A stretch of DNA of 64,000 bases from Flavobacteriaceae bacterium (GTDB lineage: Bacteria > Bacteroidota > Bacteroidia > Flavobacteriales > Flavobacteriaceae), in NCBI GenBank assembly GCA_947451475.1, contig CANFZC010000004.1:1-64000 (forward strand). Reading direction: 5' to 3'. Below are positions 7,429-16,680 of this stretch, piece after piece (position 1 is the first letter of the stretch; the number at the start of each line of letters is the position of its first letter). A program made the position numbers and the translations under genes. The notes beneath the pieces were generated by a model that worked only from the letters and a program-made list of their open reading frames with translations, searched no databases and was not told the DNA's origin.

Positions 7429-10092
7429 TTAATCAGCTATATTTGGTGCTAACCATTTGTTGGCCATTTCGGTAGATATTCCTCTACGTTTGGCATATTC
7501 TATTACTTGATCTTCTTTAATTTTTCCTAATCCAAAATACTTGCTTTCGGGATGGGCAAAATAATACCCAGAGACTGACGCTGCTGGCCACATGGCCATA
7601 CTTTCAGTTAAGGTTACTCCGATTTCATTTTCTACATTTAATAATTTCCATATAGTTGGTTTTTCTAAATGATCTGGACAAGCTGGATATCCTGGTGCTG
7701 GGCGAATTCCTTTATATTCTTCATCTATCAAATCTTGATTTGATAGACATTCTTCAGAGGCATAACCCCAAATTTCCCTGCGCACTTTTAGATGTAAAAA
7801 TTCGGCAAATGCTTCTGCCAGCCTATCGCCCAGAGCTTTGACTAATATGGAATTATAATCGTCCAGTTGTTTCTCGAATTCGGTTGCTTTTTCATCGACT
7901 CCAAATCCTGTTGTAACGCAAAAACAGCCAATGTAATCTTGTTTTCCAGAATCTTTTGGCGCTATAAAATCGGCCAAGGCTATGTTAGGAGCTCCAGCTG
8001 TTTTTTGAGATTGTTGGCGTAATGTCAAAAGTCGAAAGTCGGAAGTTGAAAGTTGAATATCGTCATCATTGATTGTGTTGGCTGGAAATATCCCTAAAAT
8101 CCCTTTGGCAGTCAACCATTTTTCTGCCACAATTTGCTGCAACATTTTTTGGGCATCATCAAATAAAGCAGTGGCTTGTTCACCCACTACCACATCCGTT
8201 AAAATGGCAGGATATTTTCCGTGCAATTCCCACGATTGGAAGAAAGGTGTCCAATCGATAAAATCAACTAATTCAGATAGCTCCACTTCAACTGTTTTAC
8301 TCCCTATGAAATTGGGTTTAATTGGATTAAAATTATCCCAATTCAATTGTAATTTATTTTTCCGAGCATCTTCGATAGACAGAAAGTTTTTATCTCTACT
8401 TCTACTCAAATAACCTTCTCGTAATTTATTGTATTCATCCCGAACTGCTTTAGCATATTCTTGCTTCGTTTCAGCTTGTAACAAATTGCTTGCCACGGTT
8501 ACCGCACGAGACGCGTCGTTTACATGGACCACCGTCTCCTTATACTCAGGTGCAATTTTTACTGCTGTATGCGCACGAGAAGTAGTTGCACCACCAATCA
8601 TTATTGGAATTTTGATGTTGAGTTTGTCCATTTCTTTGGCCAAATAAACCATTTCGTCGAGTGATGGAGTAATCAATCCACTCAACCCAATGATATCTAC
8701 ATCATGCTCTATTGCTGCTTGAATGATTTTTTCGGGTGGTACCATAACACCCAAATCGATGATTTCAAAATTGTTGCAACCTAAAACAACCGCTACAATA
8801 TTTTTCCCAATATCGTGTACATCCCCTTTTACAGTGGCCATCAATACTTTACCAGCCGAAGCTGATTTTCCTTCTTTTTGAGCTTCAATAAAGGGCAATA
8901 AATAGGCAACCGCTTTTTTCATTACACGAGCAGATTTCACAACTTGAGGTAAAAACATTTTTCCACTTCCAAACAAATCCCCGACAACATTCATTCCAGC
9001 CATCAAATTAATTTCAATGACATCAATAGCTTTTTCAGAAGAGGCTCTTGCTTCTTCCACATCTATTTCAATGAACTCATCAATTCCTTTCACTAAGGAA
9101 TGAGTTAATCGCTCTTGAACTGAACCATTACGCCATTCTTGAATTGTCTTTTCATTTACTTTAAAATCGCCTTTGAAACTCTCGGCTAAATCAAGTAATC
9201 GCTCTGTTGCATCCTCTCTTCTGTTCAACAAAACATCTTCAACATGTTCTAATAATATCGGGTCGATTTCATCATAAATCTCAAGCATCTCTGGATTTAC
9301 AATTCCCATCGTCATTCCGTTTTTGATAGCATGATACAAGAACGCCGAATGCATCGCCTCACGCACTTTGTCATTTCCACGGAACGAAAATGACACATTA
9401 CTAACGCCACCTGAAATTCCGGCATATGGCAAATTTTCACGAATCCATTTGGTCGCTTTAAAGAAATCTAAAGCATTTAATTTGTGTTCATCCATTCCCG
9501 TTGCCACTGGGAAAATATTTGGGTCAAAAATGATGTCTTCGGCTGGAAAACGCACTTCATTTACCAGAATATCATAACTCCTTTTACAGATTTCAATCCG
9601 TCTTTCGTAGGTATCTGCTTGACCGTCCTCATCAAAAGCCATTACAATAACAGCCGCTCCATATCTTTTTATCAACTTGGCATGATGGATAAAAGCCTCC
9701 TTTCCTTCTTTTAATGAAATAGAATTTACGATACCTTTTCCTTGAACAACTTTTAATCCAGCTTCAATAATTTCCCATTTTGAACTATCAATCATCACGG
9801 GAACGCGCGCTATATCTGGCTCGGCAGCTATTAGATTTAAGAATTTGGTCATGGCATAAACACCATCCAACATTCCTTCATCCATATTAACATCAATAAT
9901 TTGAGCACCCCCTTCAACCTGCTCTCTCGCGACTGAAAGTGCTTCTTCATATTTCTCTTCTTTAATTAATCGAAGAAATTTGCGGGAGCCCGTTACATTA
10001 GTTCGTTCTCCAACGTTTATAAAATTCGATTTTGGAGTAACTATTAGTGGCTCCAAACCTGATAATCTTAAATATTTAAATGCTTCAGCCAT
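7429..10092 (-). CDS. metH: Methionine synthase, pterin/B12/activation module
   Basis: 887 residues from the ATG at 10092, which shares its A with the stop of the upstream gene (TAATG). The frame can be extended upstream, but only across that gene. It is the larger half of a split cobalamin-dependent methionine synthase. In order: the pterin-binding domain (residues about 20-280, [13 protein letters not shown]), the B12 cap and B12-binding domain (GDVHDIGK with the Co-ligating His426), and the AdoMet-binding activation domain (PGYPACPDH). It takes methyl from methyl-THF and passes it through cobalamin to homocysteine bound on the partner subunit. Residues about 677-691 are encoded by a heptanucleotide tandem repeat (8021-8062). 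Confidence 0.93.
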   Translation of the reverse strand: MAEAFKYLRLSGLEPLIVTPKSNFINVGERTNVTGSRKFLRLIKEEKYEEALSVAREQVEGGAQIIDVNMDEGMLDGVYAMTKFLNLIAAEPDIARVPVMIDSSKWEIIEAGLKVVQGKGIVNSISLKEGKEAFIHHAKLIKRYGAAVIVMAFDEDGQADTYERRIEICKRSYDILVNEVRFPAEDIIFDPNIFPVATGMDEHKLNALDFFKATKWIRENLPYAGISGGVSNVSFSFRGNDKVREAMHSAFLYHAIKNGMTMGIVNPEMLEIYDEIDPILLEHVEDVLLNRREDATERLLDLAESFKGDFKVNEKTIQEWRNGSVQERLTHSLVKGIDEFIEIDVEEARASSEKAIDVIEINLMAGMNVVGDLFGSGKMFLPQVVKSARVMKKAVAYLLPFIEAQKEGKSASAGKVLMATVKGDVHDIGKNIVAVVLGCNNFEIIDLGVMVPPEKIIQAAIEHDVDIIGLSGLITPSLDEMVYLAKEMDKLNIKIPIMIGGATTSRAHTAVKIAPEYKETVVHVNDASRAVTVASNLLQAETKQEYAKAVRDEYNKLREGYLSRSRDKNFLSIEDARKNKLQLNWDNFNPIKPNFIGSKTVEVELSELVDFIDWTPFFQSWELHGKYPAILTDVVVGEQATALFDDAQKMLQQIVAEKWLTAKGILGIFPANTINDDDIQLSTSDFRLLTLRQQSQKTAGAPNIALADFIAPKDSGKQDYIGCFCVTTGFGVDEKATEFEKQLDDYNSILVKALGDRLAEAFAEFLHLKVRREIWGYASEECLSNQDLIDEEYKGIRPAPGYPACPDHLEKPTIWKLLNVENEIGVTLTESMAMWPAASVSGYYFAHPESKYFGLGKIKEDQVIEYAKRRGISTEMANKWLAPNIAD
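8021..8062. repeat. Heptanucleotide tandem repeat inside metH2
   Basis: Six consecutive 7-mers read on the + strand: AATGTCA, AAAGTCG, AAAGTCG, GAAGTTG, AAAGTTG, AATATCG. Because 7 is not a multiple of 3, the copies are read in rotating frames; 42 bases in total keep the metH2 frame open and encode part of a surface-like loop between the B12 and activation domains. Confidence 0.8.
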
Positions 10093-11081
10093 TATATTGT
10101 TTCTAAAATTGTTCTTGGTTTGAATTCCCTTGCAACATCGGCTATTGCTTTTATATGTTCTGGAGTTGTACCACAGCACCCTCCTATAATATTAACTAAA
10201 TTGTCTTGTAAATATTCCTTAATCAATGCTTGCATTTCCAAAGGGGTTTGATCGTATTGACCGAAAGCATTTGGCAAACCTGCATTTGGATGTGCCGAAA
10301 TATTCAATTGAGTATTCAGTGCCAATCGCTTTAAATAGGGTTTTAATTGATCTGCACCTAGGGCACAATTAAACCCTATACTTAAAAGAGGTATGTGTGC
10401 TATTGAAATTAAAAAAGCTTCAACTGTTTGGCCTGATAGCGTTCTTCCTGAGGCGTCGGTAATTGTTCCAGAAACCATTACTGGAATCTCAATATTGCGT
10501 TCTTCTTTTACTTCTTCAATTGCAAATAAGGCTGCTTTAGCATTAAGGGTATCAAAGATAGTTTCAACTAAAAGCACATCCACACCGCCGTCTATTAAAG
10601 CTTCCACTTGTTGTTTATAGGCAATCCGCAAATCATCAAAAGTGACCGCACGAAACCCAGGGTCATTCACATCTGGTGACATTGATGCAGTTCGATTGGT
10701 AGGACCTATAGAGCCCGCAACAAATCGTGGTCGATCTGTGAACTCATCTGCCACCTCTCTTGCGATTTTGGCTGATTCGAAGTTTAATTCGTAGACTAAA
10801 TCTTCTAGATAATAGTCTGACATTCCAATAGTAGTTCCTGAAAATGTATTGGTTTCTACAATATCAGCACCCGCTTGAAAATACAAACGATGCACTGCTT
10901 TCACAGCTTGAGGTTGTGTTATAGAAAGCAAATCGTTATTTCCTTTTAATGGGTGTGGAAAATCTTTAAACCGTTCACCCCGAAAATCTTCTTCAGAGAA
11001 ATTATTTCTTTGAAGCATAGTACCCATAGCACCATCTAAGACTAGAATTCTTTCTTTGATGGCTTCTTTAATTTTTGACAT
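10092..11081 (-). CDS. metH: Methionine synthase, homocysteine-binding module
   Basis: 329 residues, a stand-alone homocysteine S-methyltransferase barrel equivalent to the N-terminal module of E. coli MetH. The zinc-binding cysteines are visible: Cys239 (GFNCALGA) and Cys302-Cys303 ([11 protein letters not shown]). It binds and activates homocysteine and accepts the methyl group from the cobalamin module encoded by the next gene. The TAATG overlap would keep the two products stoichiometric. It is the first gene after the SAM-I riboswitch and its terminator. Split MetH is common in Bacteroidota, so this is not a frameshift. Confidence 0.92.
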   Translation of the reverse strand: MSKIKEAIKERILVLDGAMGTMLQRNNFSEEDFRGERFKDFPHPLKGNNDLLSITQPQAVKAVHRLYFQAGADIVETNTFSGTTIGMSDYYLEDLVYELNFESAKIAREVADEFTDRPRFVAGSIGPTNRTASMSPDVNDPGFRAVTFDDLRIAYKQQVEALIDGGVDVLLVETIFDTLNAKAALFAIEEVKEERNIEIPVMVSGTITDASGRTLSGQTVEAFLISIAHIPLLSIGFNCALGADQLKPYLKRLALNTQLNISAHPNAGLPNAFGQYDQTPLEMQALIKEYLQDNLVNIIGGCCGTTPEHIKAIADVAREFKPRTILETI

Positions 11082-11127
11082 TTATTCTTCTTTACTAAAA
11101 TTGATAAATAGTAACCTGAGTTGAAAC

Positions 11128-11160
11128 AAAAAAATGCAGTTTAAAAAGCTTAAACATGCA
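11128..11160 (-). terminator. SAM-I riboswitch expression-platform terminator
   Basis: Stem of ten pairs with one bulged T (11150-11160 with 11135-11144, loop of five), followed on the minus strand by seven T (11128-11134). It lies between the SAM-I aptamer and the metH1 ATG, as expected for a SAM-induced OFF switch. Confidence 0.75.
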
Positions 11161-11240
11161 GGGCACTAGTACCAATTGCTTCGCTCAGGAGCTCCTAAAA
11201 TATAGTATGTGTTATCTGGAAAGTGAGAAGAATTCTCTGG

Positions 11241-11341
11241 GTTATCTGTTCTCAATTCAATGAGATAGAATGTAGCACCTTCTTTTGGCAAAGGGTTGCT
11301 AAGCTTTCAACGGGTCTATTCCCTCCAGCTTTCGTGATAAC
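11241..11341 (-). promoter_or_regulatory. SAM-I (S-box) riboswitch of the metH-metF operon
   Basis: Read on the minus strand, it contains the S-box landmarks in order: 5' P1 GTTATC (11341-11336), GAAAGCTGGAGGGA, GACCC, TTGAAA, GCAACC, AAGGTGCTA, and 3' P1 GATAAC (11246-11241). These match the SAM-I consensus GGAGGGA / GCCC / GAUGAAA / GCAACC / GGUGC. The aptamer is about 100 bases. Downstream lies a terminator (11128-11160) and then metH1. By family knowledge, SAM binding stabilises P1 and promotes termination. A second copy of CAGATAAC at 11211-11218 could compete for the 5' P1 strand. Confidence 0.9.
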
Positions 11342-11364
11342 AAACAATACGATTATGAACGGTA

Positions 11365-11395
11365 CAAAGTAAGAACATAGAAATGGGATTTGCAA
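11365..11395 (-). promoter_or_regulatory. Promoter of the metH1-metH2-metF operon
   Basis: A -33 TTG (11395-11393), a 20-base spacer and a -7-like TTACTTTG (11372-11365). The predicted start of transcription, near 11358, falls just before the SAM-I aptamer. Confidence 0.55.
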
Positions 11396-11458
11396 GCAAA
11401 TTAAAAAAATAAAAACCTACAACGATGTAGTTGCGATTTAAAAAAAAACAAAGATTAA

Positions 11459-11488
11459 TTTGGAATTAAAATTGATTTCATACATTTG
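11459..11488 (+). promoter_or_regulatory. metK promoter
   Basis: TTTG at 11459-11462, an 18-base spacer and a perfect -7 TACATTTG at 11481-11488. The predicted start near 11495 is immediately before the SAM-II-like aptamer, so the aptamer would be at the very 5' end of the transcript. Confidence 0.75.
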
Positions 11489-11500
11489 CACACGAAAATA

Positions 11501-11578
11501 GGAGGAAAAATTTGAACTGATTGCAACCTCGTTAAAAAATGCTAAAGCAGAAACTCTCCTTTAGCATCCCCTGCAATC
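11501..11578 (+). promoter_or_regulatory. SAM-II-like riboswitch upstream of metK
   Basis: The segment follows the SAM-II order of conserved pieces: P1 GAGG (11502-11505) with CCTC (11527-11530), the loop bearing AATTTGAAC and ATTGCAA, then TTAAAAAATGCTAAA (11532-11546). Two alternative pairings are visible: ATGCTAAAG (11539-11547) with CTTTAGCAT (11559-11567), and GATTGCA (11519-11525) with TGCAATC (11572-11578) around it. Both use bases that the pseudoknot would need, so they are plausible expression-platform folds. The direction of control cannot be settled by eye. SAM-II is known from Bacteroidota as well as Alphaproteobacteria. Confidence 0.78.
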
Positions 11579-11617
11579 TTCTTTTTCAATATAATAATAT
11601 TAAACTAAATTATAGTT

Positions 11618-12868
11618 ATGGCTTATTTATTTACGTCGGAGTCAGTGAGTGAAGGACATCCAGACAAGGTGGCAGACCAAATTAGTGATGCATTAATCGA
11701 CAACTTTTTGGCATTTGATGCCGAGTCAAAAGTAGCTTGTGAAACTTTGGTTACGACAGGTCAAGTGATATTGGCTGGAGAAGTTAAATCAAGTACTTAT
11801 CTTGATGTCCAACAAATTGCAAGAGAAGTTATTCGTAAAATCGGATATACTAAAAGCGAATATATGTTTGAAGCCGATTCTTGTGGTGTATTATCTGCAA
11901 TTCACGAACAATCTGCTGATATCAATCAGGGAGTTGACAGAGCGAGCAAAGAAGAGCAAGGAGCTGGAGACCAAGGTATGATGTTTGGCTACGCTACCAA
12001 TGAAACTGAAAACTATATGCCATTGGCATTAGATTTATCACATGCTTTGTTAATCGAATTAGCTAATTTAAGAAGAGAAAATAGTGAAATTAAATATCTT
12101 CGCCCTGATGCAAAATCACAAGTTACTTTAGAGTATTCTGACGATAACAAACCTGTAAGAATTGATGCCATTGTAATTTCAACGCAACATGATGATTTTG
12201 CAGATGAAGCCACTATGCTTGCTAAAATTAAAAGTGACTTAATTTCCATTTTAATCCCTAGAATTAAGGCTAAATATCCTCAATATGCCCATTTCTTTAA
12301 TGACAATATCACCTACCACATCAATCCAACAGGTAAATTTGTAATTGGTGGACCTCATGGAGATACAGGATTAACTGGGCGAAAAATTATTGTAGATACT
12401 TATGGTGGAAAAGGCGCTCACGGTGGTGGTGCGTTCTCCGGAAAAGATCCATCTAAAGTTGACCGTTCTGCTGCTTATGCTACACGTCACATTGCTAAAA
12501 ACCTAGTAGCTGCAGGTTTGTGCGACGAAATATTAGTTCAAGTTTCTTACGCCATTGGAGTTGCTAAACCAACATCCATAAATGTTAATACCTATGGAAC
12601 TTCAAAAATAAACATGACAGATGGAGAAATTAGTAAAGTTGTGGAAGGTATTTTTGATATGCGACCTTACTTTATAGAGCAACGTTTAAAATTAAGAAAC
12701 CCAATTTACAGCGAAACTGCTGCTTATGGGCATATGGGAAGAACTCCTCAAACGGTTAACAAAACGTTCCAGTTACCAAATGGACAACCTAAAACAGTTA
12801 CGGTAGAATTATTTACTTGGGAGAAACTAGACTTCGTAGATAAAGTCAAAGCTGCTTTTGGATTGTAA
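11618..12868 (+). CDS. metK: S-adenosylmethionine synthetase
   Basis: 416 residues. It makes SAM from methionine and ATP. The N-terminus [21 protein letters not shown] is the family signature. [12 protein letters not shown] binds ATP near residue 117, and [19 protein letters not shown] near residue 269 is the phosphate/P-loop-like signature. The length is slightly above the roughly 385 residues of E. coli MetK, with an insertion near residues 145-165. It is transcribed alone from a strong promoter through a SAM-II-like leader and ends at a bidirectional terminator. Confidence 0.96.
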   Translation: MAYLFTSESVSEGHPDKVADQISDALIDNFLAFDAESKVACETLVTTGQVILAGEVKSSTYLDVQQIAREVIRKIGYTKSEYMFEADSCGVLSAIHEQSADINQGVDRASKEEQGAGDQGMMFGYATNETENYMPLALDLSHALLIELANLRRENSEIKYLRPDAKSQVTLEYSDDNKPVRIDAIVISTQHDDFADEATMLAKIKSDLISILIPRIKAKYPQYAHFFNDNITYHINPTGKFVIGGPHGDTGLTGRKIIVDTYGGKGAHGGGAFSGKDPSKVDRSAAYATRHIAKNLVAAGLCDEILVQVSYAIGVAKPTSINVNTYGTSKINMTDGEISKVVEGIFDMRPYFIEQRLKLRNPIYSETAAYGHMGRTPQTVNKTFQLPNGQPKTVTVELFTWEKLDFVDKVKAAFGL

Positions 12869-12893
12869 TAAATTACTAAATCAATAAATATAG

Positions 12894-12923
12894 AAAAGCC
12901 CCAAATTAATTTTGGGGCTTTTT
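12894..12923. terminator. Bidirectional terminator, metK / barrel protein
   Basis: Stem AAAAGCCCCAAA with TTTGGGGCTTTT, A-run on one side and T-run on the other, between the convergent metK and the barrel-protein gene. It can serve both strands. Confidence 0.88.
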
Positions 12924-12927
12924 ACAT

Positions 12928-15627
12928 TTATAAGTTATACTTCAGACTGAAAAGAATGTAACGCGGTTGAACAAAATATTTTGAGTTTGAAATAGTGTAT
13001 TGATTAAAACTATTATCATTCAGAGATTTTGTATTTAATAAATTTGTTGCTGAAATTTTAAATTCCCATTTACTGTCTTTCTTTTGATAGACTAGGCTAG
13101 ACGAAAGGAAATCATATTCATTGTTTGCCGTTTTATTATTATTATAATAATGGTAAAATTCATATTCCGTAATCCATGCAAAGCTTTTGAGGAAGTAATA
13201 ATCTAGGGTGACAAATGGTTTATCAGTGGTGTACTTAATATGATTATACTCATTTAAGGTATAGGTATATCCTACTTCCAAATTGGGCATGTTCCTAAAA
13301 CTTGTGGAGGCTTTGATGGTGTAGTTTTGAGTAAAACTTTCCGTATCCTTGAACTGCCCTTGTACATTATTATAAAACTTCGACCAATTGATGCTCGCAC
13401 TTAGAGAAGCTTTATAATACTTTAGAAAAGAACGTCCATAGCTTCCCATAGAAGAGAACGATTCGTCAGCAAAATTGGATTTGTAGACTGTAGATACTTG
13501 GTTAGCATCTACAAAATTTACTATAGATTTTATTGCATTTGTGGTTCTAGTATAAGTAGCATTAGCAAAAATGTTTTCAAAGTTGAACATATTGTATTTA
13601 AAATAACGCAAAGAATGTACCTGTGATGCAGCGTTTTCCAAATTACGGTTTCCCTTAAACAAGCTACTATAGTTTGATAACACATATCCCTCTGCTAACC
13701 GATTGATATCCGTAAAATCATTACTTAAAGAAAAATTATAAGTTAATGTTTCTGCTTTTTTAATTTGATATAACACATAAAAATCTGGAAGTAGTTTTGC
13801 AAAATTGGTTTTCACACTAGTTTCCTGTTGTTGATTATTCAAATTGTATTGATGCAAACTAACGCCAGGATTAAAGGTGAATTTTCCACTCAATATTTTA
13901 TAATGCAATCCCACAAAAACATCATTAAAAACATATTTGACCTTATTATTTATGGTTGCATCATTTAAATCATTTTGATCCTCATTATCCAATATTTGAA
14001 ATATATGGGAATTAAAATTTTGATTTGAATACGTATCTCCCAACGTGATATTGATATTACTTTTAGGAGTAACCATGTAATAATAATCAAATTTACTGTC
14101 TATTTTATTAGTTTTAACAAAACGGCTTTGATTGAGATTGGTTCTGCTACTTGGCGTCTGAGGATCATAATCCAGTAGGGTAAAAAATGGCTTGTTCTGA
14201 ATATTGGCATTATAAAAAGGGTCTTCGTTCTGATATAAGTGCTGAACTTCGAAGGCAAAAACATTTTTATCATTTAGCGTATAATACAAGCCTAAATTTT
14301 GATTAAATGTGGTGGGACGTTGCTTTTTGCTTGTGAAAATCGATTCATTGCTTGTTCCTTGTTCATATATATATTGTCTTTCCAAACTACTGAACTCATC
14401 CTGCTTAGAAAGTCTTCCTAAAAAGTCATAATCAAATTGAAAATTAGTATTTGGTTTATAACTAGAACTCAATTTAAACAACCCAAAGTTACTCTTCTGA
14501 CGATCCTCTTCATTACTACTGATTTGGCTGTTGTCTAAAATCCTATTGGTCTGTGATTCTGTCTGGAGCAACGTCTTTGATCCCGAAAAGATCCCAAAAC
14601 CGCTTAATGTCCAAGTTTTTGAAGGATTAAACGAAAAATTTGCGGCTCCAAATTTGGTATCAATATCTTTAGCTCTATTATTTCGAAGCATTGAAATTCC
14701 TAAATCATTTGAAGAAACATTAAAACTACTGCCTCCTTTAGCCATTAATTTTTTGAAGCCACCAGTCATTTTAAAGTAATCCTGAATGGTCAAAGGCAGT
14801 TCCCCAATATTGTTAAAATTAGTGATCACATTAATGCTGTATTTTGGACTGTAATAAAACACTTTTGGGTTTACAATGTACCGATCCATTTTTTTATCAC
14901 TGCCGCCACCACCTGCAGTAATATCACCAAACCAAAAGTTTTTTTTACCATCTTTTAGTTTAATATTCATTGCAACATTATCCTGGTTGTTCTCAACGCC
15001 TTTAAGTATAGAGTTTTCGTTATAATTTCTAAGCACTTGTACTTTATCAATAGCATCTGCAGGTATATTTTTTACCCCCAATTTCGTATCACCGTCAAAA
15101 AAATCTTTCCCTTCTACCATTATCTTAGAAACCTTTTTCCCTTCGACTTCTACTTCACCATCAGCATTTACCTCGACTCCTGGGAGTTTTTTCAAAACGT
15201 CTTCTAACTTTTTTTCTGTTCCAGTTTTAAAAGAATCAGCATTATATACAATAGTGTCACCTTTAATTGAGACCGGCATTTCTCTCACAATTTCCACGCC
15301 TTCTAATTCAATACCTCCGCTTTCCATACTAATGTTTTGCGTTATATTTTCAGATTGTGTGGAAATAATGATTTCTTTATTCTTCATCCCTAGATAACTT
15401 AACTTTACAGTATAGGTACTATTCGCTTTAAGGCTTAATACAAACCTACCTTTATCATTGGTAATGGCATAAGAATCCATGGCTTTAGTACCTTGATTCA
15501 TAGCCATGATATTAGCCATTTCTAATGGTTCTTTCTCGGTATTCTGAATAATCCCTTCAAATTTAATACTCTGTGAAAAAGAAATAAAACTGCAAAAAAA
15601 TAATAAGAATTGTAATAGTTGCTTCAT
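12928..15627 (-). CDS. Outer-membrane beta-barrel protein, TonB-receptor-like, with carboxypeptidase-regulatory-like domain
   Basis: 899 residues from ATG 15627 (MKQLLQFLLFFCSFISFSQS, a signal peptide). An ATG at 15648 directly abutting the previous stop would add seven residues before it. Order: a CarboxypepD_reg-like domain (about residues 20-105, GRFVLSLKANSTYTVKLSYLGM), then a plug-like region (EKKLEDVLKKLPGVEV, IPADAIDKVQVLRN), then a large barrel to the C-terminus (YILFSLKYNL). This is the outer membrane beta-barrel family of SusC/TonB-receptor relatives; the substrate is unknown. It follows the GLPGLI gene by 21 bases, a frequent pairing in this phylum, so the two are likely one operon. 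Confidence 0.8.
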   Translation of the reverse strand: MKQLLQFLLFFCSFISFSQSIKFEGIIQNTEKEPLEMANIMAMNQGTKAMDSYAITNDKGRFVLSLKANSTYTVKLSYLGMKNKEIIISTQSENITQNISMESGGIELEGVEIVREMPVSIKGDTIVYNADSFKTGTEKKLEDVLKKLPGVEVNADGEVEVEGKKVSKIMVEGKDFFDGDTKLGVKNIPADAIDKVQVLRNYNENSILKGVENNQDNVAMNIKLKDGKKNFWFGDITAGGGGSDKKMDRYIVNPKVFYYSPKYSINVITNFNNIGELPLTIQDYFKMTGGFKKLMAKGGSSFNVSSNDLGISMLRNNRAKDIDTKFGAANFSFNPSKTWTLSGFGIFSGSKTLLQTESQTNRILDNSQISSNEEDRQKSNFGLFKLSSSYKPNTNFQFDYDFLGRLSKQDEFSSLERQYIYEQGTSNESIFTSKKQRPTTFNQNLGLYYTLNDKNVFAFEVQHLYQNEDPFYNANIQNKPFFTLLDYDPQTPSSRTNLNQSRFVKTNKIDSKFDYYYMVTPKSNINITLGDTYSNQNFNSHIFQILDNEDQNDLNDATINNKVKYVFNDVFVGLHYKILSGKFTFNPGVSLHQYNLNNQQQETSVKTNFAKLLPDFYVLYQIKKAETLTYNFSLSNDFTDINRLAEGYVLSNYSSLFKGNRNLENAASQVHSLRYFKYNMFNFENIFANATYTRTTNAIKSIVNFVDANQVSTVYKSNFADESFSSMGSYGRSFLKYYKASLSASINWSKFYNNVQGQFKDTESFTQNYTIKASTSFRNMPNLEVGYTYTLNEYNHIKYTTDKPFVTLDYYFLKSFAWITEYEFYHYYNNNKTANNEYDFLSSSLVYQKKDSKWEFKISATNLLNTKSLNDNSFNQYTISNSKYFVQPRYILFSLKYNL

Positions 15628-15648
15628 GTTTATTAAGTGCTGTAGCAT

Positions 15649-16560
15649 TTAGTTACCCATTCTCATTTGCATTCGGTTACCACCTTGACCTGGCCCATCA
15701 TACATTTGACGCATTTCTTCCATTTTTTTCACAACCGTTTCATCGTATTTCTTCTGAGACACAACATCTCCATTGGTCGAAGCTTTTATCGTTACTTTCT
15801 CTTTTGGATTAAGGACTACTTTTGAACATAATATTATTGTTTTCCCATCATTAACTTCTAAAATTAAACCGGGCAATCCCCAATAATTATCAGGCCCTTG
15901 ATTAACTGGAATTTCAGGAGTATACCACGCGGTTACCGTAATTTCTTTCGGGATTTCGAAATCATCCATGAAATTGGTTTTTTTATTTTTATCCTCCGTT
16001 TTTGACTCTTCTTTTTTTTCCTCTTTATCCTTTCGTGGTCTATAATTTTTAAAATCAGTTTGACTAACTGGTCGCACAGCAGTTGCTTTAAAACAAGTAT
16101 AACCACCAATAACTTTAGTCTCCGATTCCATCTTCCAACTTAATTTCGGCAATGAATCTTTTACCAAAAATTCTTTACCCATAAATTCTTTATCAACTAT
16201 GTAAGTTTTGTCCTTAACATTTTTGTAGAAGGTACCTCCACCTCCTGAAATTGAATTAAACATCATTCGCATACCACCACGACCTTCATTTCCTCCCGGC
16301 GCATCCAATTTCTGTTCCTCTTTATATATTGAAGCCGCTTTATCAAAATTTAAAATAAATGTTTTTTCAAACATTTTTTTCATTCGCTCTTCAATCATTT
16401 TCTGCATTTCGGGGGTCATCTCTTTATTTCCTTCAAAGCGACTTTTGAAATCAGCAGTGCTAGTTTTTGATTCATAAACCGCCGTTCCTTGAAAATCCTT
16501 TTGTGCAAAAGTGAATAAGGAGGTCATTGCAAATAACAAAGTATAGGTAAGTTTTCTCAT
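15649..16560 (-). CDS. GLPGLI family secreted protein
   Basis: 303 residues with a signal peptide (MRKLTYTLLFAMTSLFTFAQ). It carries the family-defining motif NYWGLPGLILEVNDG near residue 225, preceded by GGYTCFKATA. GLPGLI proteins are Bacteroidota-specific periplasmic proteins of unknown function, often encoded beside an outer-membrane barrel gene, as here. The middle contains a Lys/Glu-rich charged stretch (residues about 177-195) and the C-terminus is Met/Gln/Gly-rich. A minus-strand -33/-7 pair (TTTG ... CATCTTTG) lies within the 60 bases upstream. Confidence 0.88.
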   Translation of the reverse strand: MRKLTYTLLFAMTSLFTFAQKDFQGTAVYESKTSTADFKSRFEGNKEMTPEMQKMIEERMKKMFEKTFILNFDKAASIYKEEQKLDAPGGNEGRGGMRMMFNSISGGGGTFYKNVKDKTYIVDKEFMGKEFLVKDSLPKLSWKMESETKVIGGYTCFKATAVRPVSQTDFKNYRPRKDKEEKKEESKTEDKNKKTNFMDDFEIPKEITVTAWYTPEIPVNQGPDNYWGLPGLILEVNDGKTIILCSKVVLNPKEKVTIKASTNGDVVSQKKYDETVVKKMEEMRQMYDGPGQGGNRMQMRMGN

Positions 16561-16680
16561 TGTTTTTTTAAATTTTAAAGAACAAAGATGACGATTTGAA
16601 TTAAATAATGATACAAATTTTTGTTAAAATAGTAGTTTAATAACTCTTGGAATTAATACAGTTTACAGTAAATTAGCATT

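Noticed and set aside
8021-8062. Possible frameshift in metH2 at the heptamer array
   Set aside because: The frame is open through the array and the flanking protein sequence is in register with MetH on both sides, so it is an in-frame insertion or a repetitive loop.
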